Positions 5,408-14,399 are shown, numbered from the stretch's first letter. The stretch: DNA of 23,038 nt from a virus (IMGVR_UViG_3300005613_000425:1-23038); one strand, 5' to 3'. Notes: a model not told the origin generated them from the letters alone. Numbers and translations are program-made.

Positions 5408-5532
5408 TTCTTTTTCTTCTTGGCTTTTGACAGCGCGATAGCGACAGCTTGCTTTTCTGGATAGCCTTCACCACGTAACAGGCTGATGTTCTTGCCGATA
5501 GTCTTGCGGCTTTTACCTTTCTGTAATGGCAT
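5404..5532 (-). CDS. Tiny lysine-rich conserved phage protein
   Basis: 42 residues: MPLQKGKSRKTIGKNISLLR, then GEGYPEKQAVAIALSKAKK and a lysine tail. This matches a very common small protein in phages of aquatic bacteria (MPLKKG-S-x-IS-NI-x-L-x-EGYPQKQAVAIAL-x-A-x), whose function is unknown. The strong basic character suggests nucleic-acid or membrane-surface binding. ATG overlaps the holin stop as TAATG. Its stop overlaps the endolysin start, so it sits coupled between two lysis genes, which may only be convenient packing. Confidence 0.75.
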   Translation of the reverse strand: MPLQKGKSRKTIGKNISLLRGEGYPEKQAVAIALSKAKKKKK

Positions 5533-5927
5533 TAGTTCCTCGCTACGCTCTTGGTCTTCTCGTAGGTTCTCAGGCCACCAAGCCCCAGCATACCCAAGAG
5601 TACAGGCATCATCTCGCTAAGGTCTAAGGGTGGAACGGTGACAGGGGATTCAGTGATAGTAAGTAGAAAATTGCAAACAGGAACAAACAAGTAGTTAGTC
5701 GCAAGACCGATAGCGCAAATCCATCCAGTAGCTGGACGCCAGCCTGCCACAAACATCGAATGACTTTGAGCCTCTTCCTTGTTAACTTCGATCTGAGCCT
5801 TGGCGATATCATGAGCTTGTCTCGTGGCTAGAGTAGATATCTCGTTAGCCAATCGGTAACGCTCATCGGCATCCGGTATAGCCTTATCCAACAACTTGGA
5901 TATAGGCAGGATCAGCTTATCTAACAT
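5532..5927 (-). CDS. Holin, GTA-type three-transmembrane family
   Basis: 131 residues from the ATG at 5925-5927. A longer TTG-started frame (5972) lies inside the upstream gene and adds no family residues. The family signature is clear: a helical N-terminus, then QSHSMFVAGWRPATGWICAI, a hydrophobic stretch to about residue 90, PPLDLSEMMPVLLGMLGLGG and LRTYEKTKS. This is the GTA_holin_3TM pattern known from Rhodobacter gene transfer agents and many phages. It would form pores in the inner membrane that release the M15 endolysin. The start overlaps the upstream gene by 11 bases and has no clear Shine-Dalgarno, so translation is probably coupled. Confidence 0.85.
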   Translation of the reverse strand: MLDKLILPISKLLDKAIPDADERYRLANEISTLATRQAHDIAKAQIEVNKEEAQSHSMFVAGWRPATGWICAIGLATNYLFVPVCNFLLTITESPVTVPPLDLSEMMPVLLGMLGLGGLRTYEKTKSVARN

Positions 5928-6189
5928 AGTACGTCGCAAGGCCAATAATCGACGATATGAGAATCCAGACAAAGCGCTCTGCGATCTTTACTGACTGAGC
6001 GTTATAGCCGACGATACCCTTCACGCTATCAAGGTCTGTCTCGTACTCATCAAGACGGTATTCAAGTCGATCAATGCGCGCACTTCCCGCAGTCAACTTC
6101 TCATCGACGCGAGCAATCATGGTCATCGCTTCGGTTAGCTTATCTAACTTAACTTCAATCCGATTAAGTCGTGCCGATTGATCATCCAT
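5917..6189 (-). CDS. Coiled-coil protein with C-terminal membrane anchor (XhlA-like)
   Basis: 90 residues. Residues 5-65 show heptad-like leucine, isoleucine and charged spacing (LNRIEVKLDKLTEAMTMIAR, RIDRLEYRLDEYETDLDSVK), indicating a coiled coil. Residues ~70-88 (RFVWILISSIIGLATYYV) form one transmembrane helix with a short basic end. This layout resembles hemolysin XhlA-type proteins, which are holin partners or lysis regulators. It directly precedes and overlaps the holin gene. The ribosome site AGAGG lies across the stop of the previous gene. A lysis-accessory role is likely but rests on topology and position. Confidence 0.68.
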   Translation of the reverse strand: MDDQSARLNRIEVKLDKLTEAMTMIARVDEKLTAGSARIDRLEYRLDEYETDLDSVKGIVGYNAQSVKIAERFVWILISSIIGLATYYVR

Positions 6190-6192
6190 GAC

Positions 6193-6345
6193 TTACCTCT
6201 TAGCTGTCTTCGCTGCGTCTTTAAATGCTTTGGCAGTTGGCGCGCCAGCAGTGCCGGGCTTACGCATACGCTCACCAGAACCAGAAGCAATGCGCTCCCG
6301 CTTCTTCATAATATTATAGTACAAACCTTTCTTTGGCTTCTTCAT
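6193..6345 (-). CDS. Tiny basic conserved phage protein
   Basis: 50 residues: MKKPKKGLYYNIMKKRERIA, then SGSGERMRKPGTAGAPTAKA and FKDAAKTAKR. This is a recurrent small phage protein with the pattern MKKPKKGLY-NI-xKRxRI-x-GSGE-MRKPG-x-GAPTA-x-AFK. The role is unknown. Strong positive charge and small size suggest virion DNA or capsid association, which is speculation. ATG overlaps the previous gene's TGA (ATGA). It sits between the DUF-type basic protein and the lysis genes. Confidence 0.75.
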   Translation of the reverse strand: MKKPKKGLYYNIMKKRERIASGSGERMRKPGTAGAPTAKAFKDAAKTAKR

Positions 6346-6650
6346 GCTTTCCTCGCTTTGTTCCTTTTTGAGATATTAGCCGCTATACGTCTAGCTTCTG
6401 CTTTAGAATCTGCGCCCCATGCTCTAAGCGACAAGAGCAAGCGGGTAGGTCTACCTTTGCTATCTCGCTCAGGCCCAGACATCCCACCCATCCGAGCAAG
6501 AAAGCTAGCACGGCGGGGATTGTCGCCAGACTTAACAGGACGGCGAAGATTGCTACCCGGATTTGCGCGTTCGTAGGACCGTCTTCCTGCTTCATTCAAG
6601 CCGCCTTTGGGATTCTTCCCTGCCTTACGTTGCCATGCTGGTGTGCTCAT
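6342..6650 (-). CDS. Basic conserved phage protein (DUF6321-like)
   Basis: 102 residues, very rich in Arg, Lys and Gly. The hallmark segments are AWQRKAGKNPKGGLNEAGRR, then SYERANPGSNLRRPV, FLARMGGMSGPERDSKGRPT and RLLLSLRAWG. These match a family common in aquatic phages (I associate it with DUF6321), with no assigned activity. The charge suggests nucleic-acid binding. A shadow frame inside encodes a hydrophobic peptide that I reject. ATG overlaps the upstream TGA (ATGA) and the gene is coupled downstream in the same way. Confidence 0.72.
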   Translation of the reverse strand: MSTPAWQRKAGKNPKGGLNEAGRRSYERANPGSNLRRPVKSGDNPRRASFLARMGGMSGPERDSKGRPTRLLLSLRAWGADSKAEARRIAANISKRNKARKA

Positions 6651-7045
6651 GGGTTTACCTTCGCCAATAGCATCTTTATTGCTACAGTTGTTGGGATGAT
6701 TGCCTTATACCAAGGCCAGAAGTCGTGGCCCAGCTCTTCCATGGCTTCACGCTCAACCCATGCCTTTGTCCAGTTATCAATGTACATATCACCGTAGCGT
6801 AGTACAGCATGGCCTCCGCCGTTCTTTGTATAGCAGCCACATATCTCAGCTTGAAAGGTAGCCAGTAGCCACCAGAATCTAAGCCATGACTTCTTACAGA
6901 TAACGTAATACAGGACAGATAGTGAGTAGTCCTCGCAATCGCCTCGAAACATTCCGTCAGAATCGCGCTTTAGTACGCGCCATCGGTCTCGACCTTTCAA
7001 ATCGTACTTGTATTTGTAGCAATCATTGAAGTGCTGTAGGTTCAT
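6647..7045 (-). CDS. Transglutaminase-like cysteine peptidase (BTLCP-type)
   Basis: 132 residues from the ATG at 7043-7045, which forms TAATG with the upstream stop; a GTG six bases earlier is also open. The segment FRGDCEDYSL carries the nucleophile Cys37, and GGGHAVLRYGDMYIDNW carries His79 and Asp90. This Cys-His-Asp spacing and the GDCEDY...GHAVL...DN pattern match bacterial transglutaminase-like cysteine proteinases (BTLCP, papain-like fold). The middle (ICKKSWLRFWWLLATF) is aromatic and could touch membrane. It follows the tail-fibre block and precedes lysis genes. Possible jobs are virion maturation, host protein cleavage or wall action; nothing in the sequence decides. Confidence 0.75.
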   Translation of the reverse strand: MNLQHFNDCYKYKYDLKGRDRWRVLKRDSDGMFRGDCEDYSLSVLYYVICKKSWLRFWWLLATFQAEICGCYTKNGGGHAVLRYGDMYIDNWTKAWVEREAMEELGHDFWPWYKAIIPTTVAIKMLLAKVNP

Positions 7046-7359
7046 TACCACGGAACGCCGTTATCAGTTGTTGGGTTCTTCTGCTCTTCAATCTTAGCTG
7101 TCAGAGAGTCTTGAATGCGTGTTACTTCATCAACACCCATAGCGTCAAATACCCACTGAAGTACAACCATTTCAGTTAGGTCATCGTAAGGGACAAAATC
7201 AGGGCTTGAGGCGTCGTATGTAAACGACTGAGTGCCGTAAGCAGACGCTGTGTACGTGTTGTCACCAACAGTCTCTGAGTCATTTACACGCCAGTGAGCA
7301 ACGATAACGCCGCCGTCAGCCGTGTTGTGTTCCATTGTAGATATAGTCCATGTAGCCAT
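7045..7359 (-). CDS. Small conserved phage protein after the tail fibre gene
   Basis: 104 residues: MATWTISTMEHNTADGGVIV, AHWRVNDSETVGDNTYTASA, and a C-terminal helix around VVLQWVFDAMGVDEVTRIQD. It fits a small family I have seen repeatedly in phages of aquatic bacteria (W-I-x-x-M-x-x-N-x-x-DGGV-x-x-AHWRV), probably a DUF family. It is mostly beta strands followed by one helix. The product is acidic and has no membrane segment. The location between fibre and peptidase suggests a virion or fibre-associated protein. There is a 15-base spacer with AAGGAG before its ATG. Confidence 0.65.
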   Translation of the reverse strand: MATWTISTMEHNTADGGVIVAHWRVNDSETVGDNTYTASAYGTQSFTYDASSPDFVPYDDLTEMVVLQWVFDAMGVDEVTRIQDSLTAKIEEQKNPTTDNGVPW

Positions 7360-7374
7360 TAGTTAGCTCCTTAA

Positions 7375-10300
7375 TTAAAACAAGTCATTCCAAGCTGTGC
7401 CGTCGTAACAGCGTAGCTTGCTTAAAGTACTATCAAAATAAATATCACCAGCCGCAGGAGACGAAGGCGCAGACGCTCTTGGCTCAAGACGCATAACGTC
7501 ATCTACGTGCAATGCTCTAGCAGGCAAATTAGTACCAATACCTAGCCGTGAAGTGCTTGCGTCCCAGCGCATACCTTCGGTGCCAGTGTCATCAAAAAAT
7601 CGGTAGTCCCCTCCGGCATTTATTTGTGCGGTATTAAAAGTGTCGGTTCCATCGGTTCTAGCAAACGTAATTGCACCGTAAGAAGACGCACCGCCTCTTG
7701 AAATGACGTTAAGAGACACTCCGCTATACTGAACGTCACCATAAGTATTAGTGCCGCCATCATCTTCCAGCCTTATTTGGGGGCTGTCTGACTTAATGTG
7801 AATTTCATGGGCAGGGTTTGTTTCTCCCAGACCTAGCCGTCCAGAGCTATCAAACCTAGCGTACTCCGTAGTGCCTGCATTATTTTTAAACGTAGTGTCG
7901 CCACGTAGACCGCCTGACAGGTAAAGGTCTTTCCATCTGTAGTCTGTTTGTCCAATATCTTCTGTAGCATCAGACAAAGCCCCTGTATTATCAGTAGGAA
8001 GCATTCCAGTGGATGCAAACCGAACACCTCCATGGTCAGTAGCGGAGGAATATATTGTTAAGTCGCCGTTTTTTGTACCAATATTACCGACTGTTGAGTT
8101 GCTTCTGAGGAATTCTACAATGGATCCGTCTGTGTTAAGGCGATTAAGCATAAGCACAGTATTTACATCCGCTGTGGCAGATGACCTTGTGATTTTGGTG
8201 AAACCGTCGTCGCCCGTCTCAAAACCATTTACAGAAATGCCAGAAGAAGTCTTCCCCACAAACAGATTGCCAGAGCTATCGATGCGCATGCGTTCGTTAT
8301 TATTAACACTAAACTGCATTGAATCGAAATTATTATCATAGATTAAAGCGCCAACATCATTACTAGCTTCGTCACTAAAATAAATTGCGGTTTGTGTATT
8401 ATCACCACCCGCAATAGTTATTGCTGATCCAGAGTAGTCGTCAGTTGTGCCGCTGTGAAAAAATGCCGTAGTGATGGCTTTCGGAGCAACACCCGCCCAG
8501 TTGCTTCCTGATCGAGATACTACTAATTTTTCTGTTGGCGCTGAGTCTCCAATACCAACGTTGCCATCGCTATCAATCCGCAATTGTTCCGTTAAAGAGT
8601 TTATGCGCCCCGTACTAAACGACATTGCGTTATAAGCTGGGTAGGTGGTGCTTCCTGAATTATCATCGAAGACTTTAATTTGTCCTCTAATAGCTTCTGA
8701 GGTAGAGCCATCCTCTGTCTTGAAGTTAATGGTTCCAATTACATCGCCGCTAGTCCATCCGCCGCCATCAAAGCTATTTGTAATATTAAGTGTTGCACCA
8801 TTCGTTTGATCATCGTTTCTCACTTCAAACGAACCATCATTAATAGTGATATCACCATTGACCGTTAAATCAATTCCCACCTCACCGTTGTTATCAAGAA
8901 CAACGTTTGTGAAAACGTGCTTAATTAAAAAAGAGTTTGTGCTAGTTGTGATTGCCTCATCCAGTCCGCTATCAATCGTAAGCGTATAAGGATCTGAGCC
9001 AGTGACAGCCGTGACTTCTTTGAAGTACACATCTGTATCACCATCGTTGTTAAACGAGATCCAATCACCAACAGCAAACGTCTCCCCGCCATCAATGTTA
9101 GTGACCACAACCGACGTTGCACCTGACGATGCACTAGCATTTATGTCTAGTGATTTCGTAGTCGTAATCTTGTGGTGTTGATCGCGCACAGCTCGCGCCT
9201 CAACAAGAGACGTTTCCAGTGGATCTACTAAGAATGCACCGCGTACTGGTGTCGGTGCTGTACCCGAAATCGTAGGGTCAAACTGACGATTGATAAGTCT
9301 GTAATGATGCTCTCTCGCCGATGTTGTATCCCCGCCGTACACGAGGATGCCATCAGTGCCGTCAATCTTAACCTCAATCGGTGGCGCATCACTGAAGCCT
9401 GTGCCATTTAAGAAGAAGTCATCAGGGTCAATGGCTGTCGCGTCGCTTGCATCAACACCTTCAAAGATTATTTTGTTATCAAACGCTGATTGATAAAGAC
9501 CTCTTAGCACAGGGACTCGCTCGCCTGTTCGCTTGGGTAAACGCAAGTTGTCAAAGATAACATCCGACAATCTCTCAAACTCAAAGTCGCCAATGAGTCG
9601 CGTGTTTTCAAAGTGGCCTGATCGAATCTTGGTTGTAATCCGAGCGAATAAGCTGTCGTCGGTTAGCAGGCTGCCAGCCGGGGCTTCAAAGTTATTCGAT
9701 CCACCTGCAATACACTGGTAATACGTGTTGCTGGTTGTGACCTTAACGATAGCAAGCCGCTCGATATCTTGCGTTGTTGTCGCACTAGACTCTACATAAT
9801 AAACGCGAGCCTTTTCTGTGAAGTAGCTAGTGTTTGTAAGTAACGTGCCGCTAGGTGCTTCGTAGCTATTACCAGAGCCAGCAGTACACTCATAAATCAA
9901 GCCAGAGGCGGTATTTAGAATAAACTCGCCTTCATAGTAATCGCGGGTTGTTGTTGTCGATGTTTCTTCCTGTTCATCGCCTCGATAGAAGTAGTCGATG
10001 TTAGTCTGGCCCATCTGCTGAATGACTGTGTTGCTAAAGTACACCTCACCCAAGCCAGTATTTAGCCGGAAGTTAGTGGCCTTCAGATTACAGTTTTCAT
10101 AGATCAGAGGCTCACAAATTGACCGACCGTTCGCATTTAGGTCGTCGCCCTCAATCTCGAAGTATGCACCTTCGCAATCCATGTTGCAGTTTTGGAAGAT
10201 CATCTTGTCTTGCGTGATTGCGTCAACGCCAGAGTATGTCGTTCCAAGAACGTGCCTAACGATGTTGAAGAAATTACAATTAACGAACGTCGCCTTGCCG

Positions 10301-12081
10301 CCAATAAGATGGTGCGTACTGTTTCGTGACGCCCAGTTTAAGCATGGCTGCTGGTATGTCTGACGCGGCACAAAGTCATCGTCATTTATTCCGTCAAAGA
10401 CGCAGTTTTGCCATACCATCTCGGGGAAGAAGTTTTTGCTTGTCTCGGGTGTGTACGCATAGAGGAAGCCGTCTTGGTTGCTATGCGCCCAATCACAGTT
10501 TTCTGCATATAGATAGCCGGGCTTTGTTTCATTCGCCCAAACCAAAACCTGCTTCGCGATATCTCGCAGATCACGTACTTTGAGGTTACGCATATAAAGC
10601 GCATTGCCACGGAAGAACATTGAATCCAATGCAATCCCGTTGATCTCACAATCAATAATGCTTGCTGTTGCCGCCTCGGTTGTGTCGTTGACGTTAATCG
10701 CATAAGCATTAGGCATGTTCTGGAATGTCACGCCTTCAATGTGGAATCGACCAGCACCCGTAAAGCCTATGCCGTGCTTATCAAAGCGAGCATTGAACAG
10801 CCATGCGTTACCCGGAATGCTCTCACCAACACCACCAACGGTAAGCGTAGAAAGAACTTGGTGCGTTAGCGTGATAGTCGTGTCAGTTTTTGACGCAACC
10901 GTATTAAACTCGCCAAGCGTTCCTGTTCTGCTAGTGCTGTTTGGAAGATAGGTATTACTCCAGCTAGACGCGATCTGATCGCCTGCTTCAAAGTTGTGGC
11001 CTGACTGAACAGTAATCGTTGTTGGCTCGTCAATTGTCTCGCCATTTACCTGAGCAATCTTCCAGTTACCATCAACAGTTGCGCCATCACCAATAATGGC
11101 AAAGTCATCAACGTCGATAGTAATTTGCGCGTTGTTTGTTAGGTTCCATGTGTTGCCTTGAAACATCCAACGACGCGCTATACCGCCAGCAGGGAAGCTC
11201 CAATCGGCATCAATGTCCATGGTTGTGCCGCCAAAAAGAATGATCTCAGCGGCATTACAGGCGTTTGTGAGCGCAACAGAATCTGAAACAGGGCCACTAC
11301 CATCTGGCGGGTTTATGTATTCATTAATGTGAGCAATGCTTTCTACATCAACAGAGTCGATCTGCTCCTGAACATTTCCGGTTAAGCCATCCAAATAGTT
11401 AAGCTCTGTGCCTGAGACAGTTACCGATGTTGAGTCAAGTGTGAATGGCGATGGAATCGTGACTGTCCCAGTAAATGTAGGACTATCAATAGGTGCCTTT
11501 GTCTCTAAGTCAGCGCCAATCTCTTGCAGCGCACCTTCAACGTCATTGGAGTCGTAATAGTTTCCAGCATCTTCAATAGTTACCGCGTCAGCAGAAACGC
11601 TAACAGTAGCGCCAGCAACATCAACCGCGCCAGTAGCATCAAACTTTAGGAACTTATCAGCACGAGTCGCCGCATCTGGAAGCTCCATAGAGATAGAATC
11701 TGAATCGGTAATAGGCTTGCGGATAGCAGAATTTACTGTGCGATTCGTTTGCTCACCTGCCAACCAAAGATTGTCAAAGTCGCTGTTTACCTCAGAGGCT
11801 AGGAAGTCACCAGAGTTTGTATAGTTCTGGTCACGCGAGTAAGGCATATCCCTGTAAAGGGTCATAATATCGCCAGCAGTAGCGCCTGACGTTAGGGTTA
11901 CGTTACCCCCATTGTCATTGCCTACGTTCGACACAGTGTAATCTGTGCCCTCTGAGAGAGCCGTGCCATTCTGTAAGACAACGATATGATCCTTGTCTAC
12001 GATCTCAAACGTATATGCGAATACTGTCTGTCCAGATGTCGCGGTGTATTGGTTACGGCTTGTGTTGTCTGCTACTGTCAT
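7375..12081 (-). CDS. Tail fibre/tailspike with T7-fibre-like N-terminus and beta-helix
   Basis: 1568 residues, the largest gene here. Residues 1-120 resemble the T7 tail-fibre attachment domain (YTFEIVDKDHIVVLQNGTAL, MTLYRDMPYSRDQNYTNSGD). Residues ~270-700 form a right-handed parallel beta-helix, rich in short Asn-Cys rungs (CEINGIALD, YMRNLKVRDL, NCNFFNIVRH), as in tailspikes that bind or cut surface sugars. Two copies of a short Tyr/Cys module follow (~715-755 and ~775-810). The C-terminal half has repeated R-D-S-G-x-x-G-G elements near 1168, 1264, 1410 and 1505, and a DYRWKDLYLSGGL segment. I see no S74 chaperone. ATG has GGAGG at 7 bases. Host recognition is the likely role; depolymerase activity is possible, not shown. 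Confidence 0.88.
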   Translation of the reverse strand: MTVADNTSRNQYTATSGQTVFAYTFEIVDKDHIVVLQNGTALSEGTDYTVSNVGNDNGGNVTLTSGATAGDIMTLYRDMPYSRDQNYTNSGDFLASEVNSDFDNLWLAGEQTNRTVNSAIRKPITDSDSISMELPDAATRADKFLKFDATGAVDVAGATVSVSADAVTIEDAGNYYDSNDVEGALQEIGADLETKAPIDSPTFTGTVTIPSPFTLDSTSVTVSGTELNYLDGLTGNVQEQIDSVDVESIAHINEYINPPDGSGPVSDSVALTNACNAAEIILFGGTTMDIDADWSFPAGGIARRWMFQGNTWNLTNNAQITIDVDDFAIIGDGATVDGNWKIAQVNGETIDEPTTITVQSGHNFEAGDQIASSWSNTYLPNSTSRTGTLGEFNTVASKTDTTITLTHQVLSTLTVGGVGESIPGNAWLFNARFDKHGIGFTGAGRFHIEGVTFQNMPNAYAINVNDTTEAATASIIDCEINGIALDSMFFRGNALYMRNLKVRDLRDIAKQVLVWANETKPGYLYAENCDWAHSNQDGFLYAYTPETSKNFFPEMVWQNCVFDGINDDDFVPRQTYQQPCLNWASRNSTHHLIGGKATFVNCNFFNIVRHVLGTTYSGVDAITQDKMIFQNCNMDCEGAYFEIEGDDLNANGRSICEPLIYENCNLKATNFRLNTGLGEVYFSNTVIQQMGQTNIDYFYRGDEQEETSTTTTRDYYEGEFILNTASGLIYECTAGSGNSYEAPSGTLLTNTSYFTEKARVYYVESSATTTQDIERLAIVKVTTSNTYYQCIAGGSNNFEAPAGSLLTDDSLFARITTKIRSGHFENTRLIGDFEFERLSDVIFDNLRLPKRTGERVPVLRGLYQSAFDNKIIFEGVDASDATAIDPDDFFLNGTGFSDAPPIEVKIDGTDGILVYGGDTTSAREHHYRLINRQFDPTISGTAPTPVRGAFLVDPLETSLVEARAVRDQHHKITTTKSLDINASASSGATSVVVTNIDGGETFAVGDWISFNNDGDTDVYFKEVTAVTGSDPYTLTIDSGLDEAITTSTNSFLIKHVFTNVVLDNNGEVGIDLTVNGDITINDGSFEVRNDDQTNGATLNITNSFDGGGWTSGDVIGTINFKTEDGSTSEAIRGQIKVFDDNSGSTTYPAYNAMSFSTGRINSLTEQLRIDSDGNVGIGDSAPTEKLVVSRSGSNWAGVAPKAITTAFFHSGTTDDYSGSAITIAGGDNTQTAIYFSDEASNDVGALIYDNNFDSMQFSVNNNERMRIDSSGNLFVGKTSSGISVNGFETGDDGFTKITRSSATADVNTVLMLNRLNTDGSIVEFLRSNSTVGNIGTKNGDLTIYSSATDHGGVRFASTGMLPTDNTGALSDATEDIGQTDYRWKDLYLSGGLRGDTTFKNNAGTTEYARFDSSGRLGLGETNPAHEIHIKSDSPQIRLEDDGGTNTYGDVQYSGVSLNVISRGGASSYGAITFARTDGTDTFNTAQINAGGDYRFFDDTGTEGMRWDASTSRLGIGTNLPARALHVDDVMRLEPRASAPSSPAAGDIYFDSTLSKLRCYDGTAWNDLF

Positions 12082-14399
12082 TTAAAGGCCTCCGGTAAAG
12101 GCTCACCGGGTTCCCACCAGTAGCCTTGGTCATAATCTCTCATTCGATTACGCATTATGCGATTATACTTTCTCTGAGCGTCTGGGTCAGCCATTAGCTC
12201 TAGTTGATCAAACATTGCATTCTTGGCTGTTTGAATCTGCCAAATATCAGGAGTGTAACGCTCCGCAAAGTCTATAGTCTCACTGAAGATATGAGTTTCT
12301 TCTCCGCGTATAGCCTCTTGAATGTTGCCGATACTTAGTCGTGCCGCCCTGTTTACAAGATCACCAGTTGGCCCAAGTAATGTAGATGCTGGGCCTGACC
12401 CAAATCGGTTTTGGTCTGAAAACAGGAAGTCTCCAAAGATTCCAAGGCCGCCGCCTTGTGCCATTGCCGCAACAACAAACTCCGGCTTTAGTACGCCATC
12501 ATTATCTAGCATTGGTCTTGGCTCTCGACCTGCCGCCAAGTCTTTGGCTTGCAAAGTAATTCCGCCAAGTATTGTGGTGATTGCCATAAGGCCGCCAAAA
12601 TACTGCAATTTCTTACCGGCAGTGTCTTGATAAAACATTCTCATTCCATGTCCCATAAGAATGGTTATAGGGAATGATTTAAGTTGCATGACTGTTCGGA
12701 TACCCATGCCCGAAACGGTAGCGCGTGACGTTCCCATAGTGGTTACAGCTCGGACTCTCGCGTCTGGTGTAGGTACGGCAAAGTCGGTCTCAGATAAAAC
12801 CATCTGATGAAATTTAACGCCGCCTTCTTGTGTCATGTCAGCGTAAGGCGCACCACGCAACATCAATGGCGGTTGCTTTCTAAATCCATCCCAATCTTGC
12901 TCAGTAATGCCATATCTGCCGAATGCGTCTTGCAATCCAGTTTCTAAATCAGCAAATGACTTTTGAAAGTTATCAGCAAGCAGGGCAGAAAACTCCATGC
13001 CAAATGCTTTGCGGGCCGCGTTTGTCCATGCTTCTAAACCTGACGCTCGCATAACGCCTTCAGCTAACTTTGCGGCCTTGCCTGTGCCATAAGTGTCAGC
13101 ATATCTATTGGCGGCTGTTTGCCTTGCGGCATTCTCAGCAGTTAGGCCAAGACGAGTGCCAAATATGCGATCAGCTTCATTGTCTGGCCTCATAAGGGCT
13201 ATCTGCTGGCGTATTACTTTAAGTGGTGCAATCCCGTTCATCTTTGCGGTCATCGCCACAAAGCCAGAATCACTAAGCGCAGAGATAAATGCACCGCCCA
13301 ATGTCACCGATGTGAGCACGTTACGGGTAGCCTCCAGCGCGTCCGCCGCACTTGTCAGCTCGCCGCCATTAACTTGACCTGCCGCAACCTTAAAGACAGC
13401 ATTGTTAAATGCTTCTTGTGGTCCGGTTAAATCTTCTTCCAGCTTTGCTTTGTTTAACAGGAAATCAAACGTATTACGGGGTGACGGACCAAGCGTTTCC
13501 ATGACTGCAATGTCGTTAGACATCATATTGATATAGTCGGTTAGCGCATCAAAGACGTTGCCGCGACCAAATCGGTTTTGATACTTCATCCATGAGTCAG
13601 CATCTTTAAAATATAGGAATCGTTTTTCTCCACCTTTGCGAGATAACTTTTTACCTAGCCGTGGAACGCTTAGCCCCTTGGCTTTGTTCAAGCCGCCAGT
13701 GCTAATAGTCTCGTAAACAGCGTCAAGCGCCTCTTCAAACTGCTCATCACTTAGTGGACGCCCGGCCTCATCAACCATGAACTCACGATCAAGCAAATCC
13801 CTAATCGTTTTCTTCCACGTCTCCACACCAGCCTTTTTGATTGACGCCTGATCATGTCGCTGCGGCATTAACCATCGCTCATTCTTAGAAATAGAGCCGC
13901 CACGCGCATTAAACAAAACACGCATCTGCTCGGCAGTCTCGTGCCATGCGTCAGCCATTGCCTTTATTTCTGGGTCGTCTACGTCTTCTCTATAGATAGC
14001 TTTAAGAAACTTGGCTAGTTCTTCCTCGTCCTGCTCAATACCAAACATCCGCGAACGAAACTTAGCCAGAGCCTCAGCATTCATGCTATGGAATTTGCCT
14101 TCGTAATACTTAGCAAGAAACTCGACGTTTTTATACTTGGCATTGCCACGAGGGTCTTTAGTCAATAACGCTGTGATACCTGCCGCCATGCCTTGTGGAT
14201 GAGACTTAACGGAGTCATATGCCTGAGATATGCGAACAGCTTGTATGGCTGTCTCGCGCTTCTGGCGCGTTAGATTGCCAAGCACATCGTCAATGGCCTG
14301 ATTAGGGTCATCAGAATCAAGGATTGCTTGCGCCACGTCCTTAGACAGACGGTTCTGTGCAAGTGCTTCATTGACACATCTTTCAAATCCGTTAGCCAA
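12078..14399 (-). CDS. Large internal virion / DNA ejection protein (gp16-like, second part)
   Basis: 773 residues, starting with TTG at 14397-14399. GAGG sits 7 bases upstream and the next Met is at residue 71, so TTG is the best start; the N-terminus MANGFERCVNEALAQNRLSK is coherent. The chain is mostly helical with a hydrophobic segment near 353-392 (VTLGGAFISALSDSGFVAMT) and one near 596-622 (YFGGLMAITTILGGITL). Order in the cluster and overall character match the ejection proteins of T7-like phages, which build a channel for DNA across the envelope. I see no catalytic motif. Overlaps with its neighbours are 8 bases upstream and 4 bases downstream. Confidence 0.68.
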   Translation of the reverse strand: MANGFERCVNEALAQNRLSKDVAQAILDSDDPNQAIDDVLGNLTRQKRETAIQAVRISQAYDSVKSHPQGMAAGITALLTKDPRGNAKYKNVEFLAKYYEGKFHSMNAEALAKFRSRMFGIEQDEEELAKFLKAIYREDVDDPEIKAMADAWHETAEQMRVLFNARGGSISKNERWLMPQRHDQASIKKAGVETWKKTIRDLLDREFMVDEAGRPLSDEQFEEALDAVYETISTGGLNKAKGLSVPRLGKKLSRKGGEKRFLYFKDADSWMKYQNRFGRGNVFDALTDYINMMSNDIAVMETLGPSPRNTFDFLLNKAKLEEDLTGPQEAFNNAVFKVAAGQVNGGELTSAADALEATRNVLTSVTLGGAFISALSDSGFVAMTAKMNGIAPLKVIRQQIALMRPDNEADRIFGTRLGLTAENAARQTAANRYADTYGTGKAAKLAEGVMRASGLEAWTNAARKAFGMEFSALLADNFQKSFADLETGLQDAFGRYGITEQDWDGFRKQPPLMLRGAPYADMTQEGGVKFHQMVLSETDFAVPTPDARVRAVTTMGTSRATVSGMGIRTVMQLKSFPITILMGHGMRMFYQDTAGKKLQYFGGLMAITTILGGITLQAKDLAAGREPRPMLDNDGVLKPEFVVAAMAQGGGLGIFGDFLFSDQNRFGSGPASTLLGPTGDLVNRAARLSIGNIQEAIRGEETHIFSETIDFAERYTPDIWQIQTAKNAMFDQLELMADPDAQRKYNRIMRNRMRDYDQGYWWEPGEPLPEAFK

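Noticed and set aside
5015-5441. Plus-strand frames over the endolysin gene
   Set aside because: They are antisense to a well-supported M15 peptidase gene and encode no recognisable motifs.
5928-5972. TTG-started extension of the holin
   Set aside because: It lies within the coiled-coil gene and adds residues foreign to the holin family; the ATG at 5927 gives the expected N-terminus MLDKLILPIS.
6383-6595. 70-codon hydrophobic minus-strand frame
   Set aside because: It is entirely within the basic DUF6321-like gene in another frame, and that gene has clear family motifs and coupled overlaps.
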